Shown: positions 35,130 to 41,741 of the stretch, piece by piece
How positions within the stretch are numbered: position 1 is the first letter of the stretch
Layout of the letters: the number at the start of each line of letters is the position of its first letter
DNA from: Bathymodiolus japonicus methanotrophic gill symbiont
GTDB taxonomy: Bacteria > Pseudomonadota > Gammaproteobacteria > Methylococcales > Methylomonadaceae
Direction: 5' to 3'
DNA length: 41,741 nt
Assembly: GCF_019721995.1 (NCBI RefSeq)
Contig: NZ_BLYC01000029.1
Span: 1-41,741 of the forward strand
The notes under the pieces: model-generated
Seen by the model: the letters and a program-made list of their open reading frames with translations, nothing else
Database searches by the model: none
What the model was told of the DNA's origin: nothing
Made by a program: the position numbers and the translations under genes

Positions 35130-36236
35130 TAGCACCCCAAAGAGTCAAGACAGATTTTTCAACAATCCTTATTCCATATTCCTAAGCCGCTTCATTCTGC
35201 TGTTCATTAGCTAAAATACTTTCTCTATATACATTCATTGGTTTTTTATAGTCCAGGGTTTCATGAAACCGTTGATGATTATAAAACTCAATATAGTCAT
35301 CAACATCTTCTATTAACGCTCTAATTGAACCATATTCATTTAAATAAATACGCTCACATTTTGCACTTCGCCAAAACCGTTCAATACAAATATTATCCGT
35401 TGCTCGTCCTTTTCCATCCATAGAAATAGTAATGCCTTTGTTTTTTAGTCGTTGGGTATGAATTTCACTGGTGTATTGACTGCCTTGATCCGTATTAAAA
35501 ATTTCAGGTGTTCCGTAGAGAGAAAGCGCTTCATCTAATACATCCATAACTAAAAAAGAATCCATTGTGTTTGATATTTTATGGGCGAGCACTGCTTTTG
35601 AGTGCCAATCAATAATCGCCGCTAAATAAACCATCCCTTCTTTGGTTTTAATATAGGTTATATCTGTGCTCCAAACTTGGTTAGCGTGTGATATATCAAG
35701 ATCTCTAAGCTTATAAGTATATTTTTTATGTTCTTTTATGGGGATCGTTGTATTGACTTGTTTTACCGCTAATACGGCTTTCAAGCCCATCTGCTGCCGA
35801 TAACTCGCCACCGTGTTTAAACTGACTTTAAAACCACCTTCAAGCAACTGCTGGTGTACTTTAGCCGCACCATAAATAGGGATGTCTTTAAAAATGTGAT
35901 TAATCTGAGTTTTGATCTCTTCTTTCTTTTTATTCTCTCTTTTTTTGTAATAGAGATTGCTTCTATTTAATCCTAATAATGCACACTGCTGTGTTAGAGG
36001 TAGAGTGTTAAGCTTGGGCTCAATCAACTGTTTTCTATCAGATGAGTCCAAGCTTTTTAGCTTTTTTTCGAGCCACTCCTTTTCAACCGTCATTTTTCCT
36101 ACGATTTTTGTGAGCATCTCATTTTGTTCTTGAGCTGCTAATAGATCCTCTTTGTAATCTTTAACGGCTTTGGAGGGCTCCATTGCTATTTCTGCATTGT
36201 CTAAGAATATTTTTTTCCAGTTTTGTAGGTTCTTAG
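35130..36236 (-). mobile_element. IS3-family copy 2, truncated at its 5' end
   Basis: It contains the right inverted repeat and most of the transposase, and stops matching the complete copies after GTAGGTTCTTAG at 36236. The left end and the N-terminal HTH codons are gone. Confidence 0.8.
35182..36234 (-). pseudogene. IS3-family transposase, N-terminally truncated
   Basis: The frame matches the complete 388-aa transposase from KNLQNWKK onward. The first Met available is MEPSKAVKDY at 36183, giving 333 aa. The integrase core is intact but the first HTH is missing, so the product probably cannot recognise the ends. Confidence 0.75.
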
Positions 36237-36291
36237 CCTATCTTCGTGACATATACAGTCAATTTCCCATTATTTCAATGAGTTGAATTTT

Positions 36292-38175
36292 TCAATCGGC
36301 CCCAGTTGGCACTACAGGTTTCATATCAACGATCGTTTTAACTTTTCCAATCGGGTCGGGGTTAATATTCAACGCAGTGTATATTTGTTTTTGTCTGGTT
36401 TCTGCTTTGCTTGTGGTTCGCAGGTGAATGATTGTATCGTTATCCGTGGGTAAAGTAATGGTCATGCGTTGCTGGGTCGACATCCTGTTGCGAATGCTTT
36501 CCCAGCTTAGATGGATGTCCTGCAATCTAAGTTGATAACGCAGTACATGTACCAGGTGGTAAGCTAATAATGTGATGAATAGGTGTCCGGTAACCCGCTC
36601 TTCTTTTTTGTGATAGACAGGGCGCAAGCCTAGCTCGGTTTTCAGGCTTCTAAAGGTCGCTTCAATCTCAGTCAGCATGGTATAGGTTAGCCATAACTGT
36701 TCTTCCGACCAGTCAGGGATATTCGTTCTTAGGCAGTAAACACCACAGTGCTTATCTTTTTGGTCACTTTCAGGTTTACGTTGCCATTCTATACCGATGG
36801 CTTTGTTTTTTTTGTCATCCGCGATAACGTTAATGGTGTAATCTGCAGCAACACGGCTATGTTTTTCACGTAGTCGTCCGATACGTTCCAGTATTTTGTC
36901 GTATTTTTTAAGGGTGCCTTTTTTGCTCAGACCTGTGTGCAGTTTTTCCAGGGCCTCTTCCAGACGAGCATGGAAGCGATTACGGATACCTTGTTCTTTT
37001 TTTGCTTTTTGTTCTGAATGACAATAGAGTCGGGTTTCCCCGGTTTCTTGATCAACTTCACGATAAACAACAACATTGCTGTCCCGGGTATCCCTGACCG
37101 CTACCGGAGTTTTCTGATCTCTTGGGTTTTTTACATGTTGTTCTCGACTGACAACGAGATAATGATAATCTTGTTCGATTAACCAGGCAATATTGTCAGC
37201 GCTGGCAATGCCGGCATCCATGATAACCACCGGCTTTATTTGATGAAAGGGATCCTTGTCTCGCAGTTCGTCAAGCATCAGTTTCAAGGTCGCGGGCTCA
37301 CTGGCGTTGCCGGGAAAAACCTGACTACTCAATGGAAAGCCGTCACCATCCAGAACCAGCCCCAGAGTAACCAACGGGCAATCAGTGCGTTTCTCTTTAG
37401 AGCGACCGAATTTCGCTTTCGGGTTTCGGGCGCACTGGCCTTCAAAATAAGTATTGGTCAGATCGTACAATACAATCTTGCGGTTTAAATTGAACAACGT
37501 CTGCTCTCGGTCAGCCAGAAAATATTCAAGAGTTGCCTGATGTTTGAGTAGCTTGTCACTGACTGTATATAATCGCGTCAGGCTGGTGTTACCGTAGTCA
37601 TGACCCAGTAATTCGCCCAGGCCTGTTCGATTTTGCAACCAGTCATGTGTTTGCAGTTCACTGCCGGGTGAAACCATACGTCCTATGATAGTGCCCAGGG
37701 CCGTCGCCGTATCTACTTTATTAAAGCCCAGCGCCATGAGTTTTTCGTCTAGCTGTAACTGCTGTGCGGCATGCAGTGCCAGGGTTTCAACACCAATACT
37801 ACGGGCATTAATGGCTTCGACATGATTAATATCGACATGATGAAAATCTCGCGTTGTTGTTTTTGAATCTAGCGGTTGTGACAGTTTTGCAGTCATCAGT
37901 GAGCTATAGCGCTGGGCTGTTGCTTCCAGAAGTTGATTTAAATCATCGGCTAAATTGAATAGCTCTTCCTGATGTGGTTCCAAACCTTGCTGTAATTGTT
38001 CGATTCTGGCCGTCAGCAAGGGCCAGTACTTTTTATCAATCGTAAAGTCCGCACCTATATTGAGCAATGTACGTTGCTTGACTTGTTTTCCTATACGCAC
38101 AGATTCTACAATGCGGTAAGTGAAATAAGCTGAGCCGTCTTCAAGGCTTTTTGTTTTGGTTCTTCGAATATACAT
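36292..38175 (-). CDS. IS1634-family transposase
   Basis: The 627-aa protein starts MYIRRTKTKSLEDGSAYFTY and has the IS1634-type core: KIVLYDLTNTYFEGQ for the first Asp, PVVIMDAGIASADNIAWL for the second, and TEIEATFRSLKTELGLRPVYH for the Glu block. The reading frame runs through the terminal inverted repeat (CCAGTTGGCACTACAG at 36302-36317), and its stop codon lies about 10 bp outside the element, provided by host sequence (GCCGATTGA). No frameshift is seen, so it may be functional. Confidence 0.85.
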   Translation of the reverse strand: MYIRRTKTKSLEDGSAYFTYRIVESVRIGKQVKQRTLLNIGADFTIDKKYWPLLTARIEQLQQGLEPHQEELFNLADDLNQLLEATAQRYSSLMTAKLSQPLDSKTTTRDFHHVDINHVEAINARSIGVETLALHAAQQLQLDEKLMALGFNKVDTATALGTIIGRMVSPGSELQTHDWLQNRTGLGELLGHDYGNTSLTRLYTVSDKLLKHQATLEYFLADREQTLFNLNRKIVLYDLTNTYFEGQCARNPKAKFGRSKEKRTDCPLVTLGLVLDGDGFPLSSQVFPGNASEPATLKLMLDELRDKDPFHQIKPVVIMDAGIASADNIAWLIEQDYHYLVVSREQHVKNPRDQKTPVAVRDTRDSNVVVYREVDQETGETRLYCHSEQKAKKEQGIRNRFHARLEEALEKLHTGLSKKGTLKKYDKILERIGRLREKHSRVAADYTINVIADDKKNKAIGIEWQRKPESDQKDKHCGVYCLRTNIPDWSEEQLWLTYTMLTEIEATFRSLKTELGLRPVYHKKEERVTGHLFITLLAYHLVHVLRYQLRLQDIHLSWESIRNRMSTQQRMTITLPTDNDTIIHLRTTSKAETRQKQIYTALNINPDPIGKVKTIVDMKPVVPTGAD

Positions 38176-38326
38176 ACCACTAGCATCGGTGAAAAATCAG
38201 GGAAAATCAAGGGTCAGAGCAAGTTAAGATGGCACTACAGAGACCCTCAAAAAAACACCATTGATTCTAAAGGGATTTTTACGATGAATTTTTAATGCGA
38301 ATTATAAATCAATGACTTGAAGGGTA

Positions 38327-39628
38327 TAGCACCCCAAAGAGTCAAGACAGATTTTTCAACAATCCTTATTCCATATTCCTAAGCCGCTTCATTCTGCTGT
38401 TCATTAGCTAAAATACTTTCTCTATATACATTCATTGGTTTTTTATAGTCCAGGGTTTCATGAAACCGTTGATGATTATAAAACTCAATATAGTCATCAA
38501 CATCTTCTATTAACGCTCTAATTGAACCATATTCATTTAAATAAATACGCTCACATTTTGCACTTCGCCAAAACCGTTCAATACAAATATTATCCGTTGC
38601 TCGTCCTTTTCCATCCATAGAAATAGTAATGCCTTTGTTTTTTAGTCGTTGGGTATGAATTTCACTGGTGTATTGACTGCCTTGATCCGTATTAAAAATT
38701 TCAGGTGTTCCGTAGAGAGAAAGCGCTTCATCTAATACATCCATAACTAAAAAAGAATCCATTGTGTTTGATATTTTATGGGCGAGCACTGCTTTTGAGT
38801 GCCAATCAATAATCGCCGCTAAATAAACCATCCCTTCTTTGGTTTTAATATAGGTTATATCTGTACTCCAAACTTGGTTAGCGTGTGATATATCAAGATC
38901 TCTAAGCTTATAAGTATATTTTTTATGTTCTTTTATGGGGATCGTTGTATTGACTTGTTTTACCGCTAATACGGCTTTCAAGCCCATCTGCTGCCGATAA
39001 CTCGCCACCGTGTTTAAACTGACTTTAAAACCACCTTCAAGCAACTGCTGGTGTACTTTAGCCGCACCATAAATAGGGATGTCTTTAAAAATGTGATTAA
39101 TCTGAGTTTTGATCTCTTCTTTCTTTTTATTCTCTCTTTTTTTGTAATAGAGATTGCTTCTATTTAATCCTAATAATGCACACTGCTGTGTTAGAGGTAG
39201 AGTGTTAAGCTTGGGCTCAATCAACTGTTTTCTATCAGATGAGTCCAAGCTTTTTAGCTTTTTTTCGAGCCACTCCTTTTCAACCGTCATTTTTCCTACG
39301 ATTTTTGTGAGCATCTCATTTTGTTCTTGAGCTGCTAATAGATCCTCTTTGTAATCTTTAACGGCTTTGGAGGGCTCCATTGCTATTTCTGCATTGTCTA
39401 AGAATATTTTTTTCCAGTTTTGTAGGTTCTTAGGTGTGATGTTATTTGCACTGGCAATTTCTTGCAGTGTTTTTTCATTCTTTAAAACTTCTAATACCAA
39501 CTTGCTTTTAAATTCAGCACTGTAGACCGTTCTTTTTCTGCTCATTTTAATACTCCAATTTTTTACAAATAGTAACTAATTTGGAATAAGATTGCTTTGA
39601 TTTCTTGTCTGGATTTGCTGGGGGATTA
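38327..39628 (-). mobile_element. IS3-family element, complete copy 3 (1302 bp), nested in IS1634
   Basis: It has the same ends and length as copy 1 (TAGCACCCC at 38327 and GGGGGATTA ending at 39628). It is inserted upstream of the IS1634 transposase gene, between the arms of an inverted repeat. Confidence 0.85.
38379..39545 (-). CDS. IS3-family transposase, single-frame OrfAB
   Basis: A 388-aa protein almost identical to that at 10264-11430, with the same HTH and the same rve core acidic positions (TDITYIK, TDQGSQY, ERFWRS...E). The GGAG ribosome site before the ATG is retained. It looks intact, and near-identity among copies suggests recent activity. Confidence 0.9.
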   Translation of the reverse strand: MSRKRTVYSAEFKSKLVLEVLKNEKTLQEIASANNITPKNLQNWKKIFLDNAEIAMEPSKAVKDYKEDLLAAQEQNEMLTKIVGKMTVEKEWLEKKLKSLDSSDRKQLIEPKLNTLPLTQQCALLGLNRSNLYYKKRENKKKEEIKTQINHIFKDIPIYGAAKVHQQLLEGGFKVSLNTVASYRQQMGLKAVLAVKQVNTTIPIKEHKKYTYKLRDLDISHANQVWSTDITYIKTKEGMVYLAAIIDWHSKAVLAHKISNTMDSFLVMDVLDEALSLYGTPEIFNTDQGSQYTSEIHTQRLKNKGITISMDGKGRATDNICIERFWRSAKCERIYLNEYGSIRALIEDVDDYIEFYNHQRFHETLDYKKPMNVYRESILANEQQNEAA

Positions 39629-39871
39629 TACTTTATCTTTCTAAGCTATTGATTCATCGGTTTAAGCGATTTTTTGTCGAAAAATTCTCTTTAAAATCAA
39701 TGGTGTTTTTTTTGAAAGTTTTATAGTGCCATTTATATTATTTTTGTCGATAAATTCATTGACTTTTGTCAAAAAAATCATCATTATTTGAGTGTAATTT
39801 ACATTCGACAAAAATACTCTAAAAAATTCAACATTTTATACAAAAAACACAAAATCTGTAGTGCCAACTGG

Positions 39872-40520
39872 CTATTTTTAAAATTTCAACCAATTGATTT
39901 ATAACAACTACATCATCAATAGTGACGAAGATGGGTTAGGGCCAACAGCATCATTAAAGTATTGTTCTGCTGGGTGAAGGTAAGAGTTTGATGGCAATGG
40001 GATGGAAAAACTTGAACATCGAGTGTTAATTTATATAGGCGTAAGATTGTCATTTTTGGCTTAAATTTAACTTTGCGAAGGTATTGTGCTATAGTAAAAT
40101 AGAATTTTTTTAAAATTCTATTTATAGTGAGTGAATCTATTCCCTCTTAAATCTTAGACAATTTTTTTGTAAGGAAAAGAAAATGAAAACTGAAATAAAT
40201 TTTCAAAAAAAGACTTAGAGAAAATTCGTGGCCTTGTAAAAAACATACAGGCGAAAGAACGTAAAAATGGCATTGGACCAATGTCATATACACGCTAATT
40301 ATTTCCAATAACTGAAGTTTCCCAATTATTGAGTAGCTGAAATACACAATGCTGGTGTATCGAGGTTTATTTTAGGTGGTTTTGCCATGTTTATAGCAAA
40401 CCCCTACTTAATTCCCCTTAGGCAATAGCATTTGAAACGAATGAAAAGACTATTTTTTTCATATAGTTGTAGCATAGCTTCAATTTTACCATAAATAATT
40501 ATTGGGAAACTTCAGTTTCC
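39872..40520. other. Gene-poor stretch with a possible small gene remnant
   Basis: No convincing gene. Around 40182-40300 the plus strand reads MKTEINFQKK and, in the next frame, KDLEKIRGLVKNIQAKERKN to a stop, which could be one small frameshifted gene of about 45 codons. Nothing else was recognised apart from short palindromes. Confidence 0.3.
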
Positions 40521-40564
40521 AATAATATACGTGATGAAATACAAATTTCATCACGTATATTATT
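40521..40564. repeat. 20-bp perfect inverted repeat beside ISL3 end
   Basis: Arms AATAATATACGTGATGAAAT and the exact complement with a 4-bp loop. A second palindrome, ATTGGGAAACTTCAGTTTCCAAT, abuts it at 40501-40523. They lie against the ISL3-type end at 40565 and could be a terminator or a target hairpin. Confidence 0.5.
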
Positions 40565-40568
40565 GGCT

Positions 40569-40959
40569 CTATGTGAAATACAGTGGGTAGTCGAATTTTA
40601 ACTTACCACAAAGAAAGTAAATCATATTGATAAAATTATTAATATTACGATAACCTCTTGCTCGCCGTTTGGCCAGTTGGACCTTGCTATTAATTCCCCA
40701 AGAATTCCATTTGTAATCTTCGTTTCAACGAAATGAATAATGCCAGACCAATGGCTCGAACGGTCTTTACAAACTTCATAAATGCTGAGATTTTAGGTTT
40801 TTCTACTTCTTCACACCACTGCTTTAGAAAGGCTTCAGCCGATACTTTATCGGGCATTGACCATAAATCATTAAAAAGCTCTTTCAATCGATATGCCTGC
40901 CCTAACGTAGGATATATACTCAAAATTATTGAAGGTGCTTGAAAAATTAATGAAATCAA
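40569..40959 (-). pseudogene. ISL3-family transposase, C-terminal fragment with frameshift
   Basis: The first part reads YPTLGQAYRLKELFNDLWSM and FLKQWCEEVEKPKISAFMKF. After a shift near 40715 the frame gives KVQLAKRRARGYRNINNFIN, ending at TAG 40569-40571. The KRRARGYRN block is the hallmark end of ISL3 (DDE_Tnp_ISL3) transposases. The terminal sequence GGCTCTATGTGA follows at 40565. Confidence 0.7.
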
Positions 40960-40974
40960 TGCAAGCTACAGATC

Positions 40975-41741
40975 ATGAAAATTACACTGAGTTCAAAGGA
41001 TAAAAAAGCGTTAGAGTTACATCACAGTAAAGTGCGTGATGTGCGCGAGAGCGACCGAATTAAAGCGGTCTTATTAAGCTCAGAAAACTGGTCAGTTTCT
41101 CAGATTTCTCAAGCATTACGCAAACATGAAACAACGATTCTTCGTCATCTCCGTGACTTCCAAAAAACACAAAAATTGAAACCTGAAAATGGTGTTTCAA
41201 AGAGTTATTTGTCATCAGAGCAAACCGATGAATTAACAGGTTATTTATTAGGTATTACCTATGTCCATGTACACCATATTGTTTGATTATGTCGTCAAGA
41301 CGTTTGGGGAGTCGCTATTTTTGCGAAAGCTTGTTTTGGGCATCCCAGCCCAAGCAAGCAGCAAAAACTTAACGCGACCACTTATGCCTCCGGCGGCCCC
41401 GATTCGTCCTCGTCCCTCGTCCCGACCCAACAAGGGGTCGGAACATAGGCTCCAAATGACTTGACGCCGTGTCGGATGGCCTTTTATTTTGTCTCCACCT
41501 TCGCTAACGCTCAGACTCCGACAAAACAACGGCCCTACGGCTATCGCGGACTAAAAATCATCACTTCGCTTAGGCTACGTTTCCCTGATTTTCAGCGATA
41601 GCGTTCAATACAGTGTCTCTGGCATGACTCAATGGTTACATCAGAATGGATTTAGTTATAAACAGCCTAAAGGAGTTCCACGCAAATTTAATCCTGAGAA
41701 ACAGGCTCAATTTATCCATGACTATAAAAAGCTCAGGCTGA
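40975..41741 (+). pseudogene. Second IS630-type transposase, frameshifted, interrupted, running off the window
   Basis: The gene starts at 40975 (MKITLSSKDKKALELHHSKV) with an HTH (WSVSQISQALRKHETTILRHL). An extra base near 41283 stops the frame at HHIV; the next frame continues DYVVKTF. Structured element copy G splits it at 41304, after which it reads VQYSVSGMTQWLHQNGFSYK and KGVPRKFNPEKQAQFIHDYK to the window edge. It is distinct from the IS630 at 8020-9468. The catalytic domain lies outside the window. Confidence 0.75.
41304..41597 (+). repeat. Structured element copy G (type A, 294 bp), sense in IS630-type transposase
   Basis: It begins TTGGGGAGTCGC and ends GATTTTCAGCG, and is nearly identical to copy A apart from a few changes (for example a missing CA in CGTCACCTCGTC). 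Exact removal keeps the downstream reading frame of the transposase (KT-x-SVQYSVSG). Confidence 0.8.

Larger units (their letters stand above)
36302..39871 (-). mobile_element. IS1634-family element carrying a nested IS3
   Basis: A perfect 16-bp inverted repeat, CCAGTTGGCACTACAG, marks 36302-36317 and 39856-39871. Without the 1302-bp IS3 the unit is about 2270 bp. Within it, 38228-38285 and 39685-39735 form an imperfect inverted repeat (CACCATTGATT with A-tracts) on either side of the IS3. No target duplication is clear. Confidence 0.65.

Noticed and set aside
40147-40347. Minus-strand 66-codon frame
   Set aside because: Low-complexity hydrophobic sequence antisense to a possible small remnant, with no ribosome site.

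Overview
The window is AT-rich DNA from a bacterium, most likely a gammaproteobacterium with a repeat-laden genome. This is inferred from the mix of IS3, IS4, IS6, IS66, IS200, IS630, ISL3 and IS1634-type transposons, a helicase IV-like protein and the style of the toxin-antitoxin modules. No rRNA, tRNA or CRISPR array was seen. It is an accessory region: defence-like and export-like operons separated by broken, nested insertion sequences.

Layout. (1) 1-7938, minus strand: a small Cys-rich secreted protein, a UvrD/helicase IV-like protein with an inserted nuclease-like domain and C-terminal zinc ribbons, then a tightly coupled four-gene membrane operon. That operon holds a coiled-coil membrane protein, a membrane-anchored vWA-like protein, a MotA/TolQ/ExbB-like channel protein with a long coiled coil, and a MotB/ExbD-like partner running off the left edge. 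Together they resemble a Zorya-like anti-phage assembly. (2) 8020-9468: a decayed IS630. (3) 9594-12560: a helicase-like fragment, an IS3, an ImmA/IrrE-type protease cut by that IS3, and a DUF4411-like remnant. (4) 13282-15348: a ParDE-like and a Phd/RelE-like toxin-antitoxin pair among IS200 and IS6 fragments. (5) 16034-17402: an interrupted IS6 inserted in an IS66 remnant. (6) 17439-22736: a 1765-aa STAND NTPase with an N-terminal nuclease-like domain, resembling Avs defence proteins. (7) 22737-26417: structured repeats, a second interrupted IS6 and IS200 debris. (8) 26576-33342, plus strand: a metallo-beta-lactamase-fold enzyme, its metal-site-less paralogue, an APH-like kinase and a single-chain ABC exporter whose ATPase motifs are split between its two halves. 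I do not recognise this set as a named system. (9) 33441-41741: IS4, three IS3 pieces, an IS1634-type element with a nested IS3, ISL3 debris and a broken IS630.

The most unusual non-coding feature is a family of about 295-301 bp structured elements. Six full-length copies and several fragments are present. In all five copies with an identifiable coding flank, four of them clearly inside one transposase gene, they sit in the sense orientation. Two copies lie at different sites of the same IS6 transposase, so each IS6 copy is the empty-site control for the other. Exact removal restores the uninterrupted sequence, with no target duplication or loss. The elements fold into several long stem-loops and carry no gene. 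They could be intron-like RNAs or an unusual class of non-autonomous mobile element.
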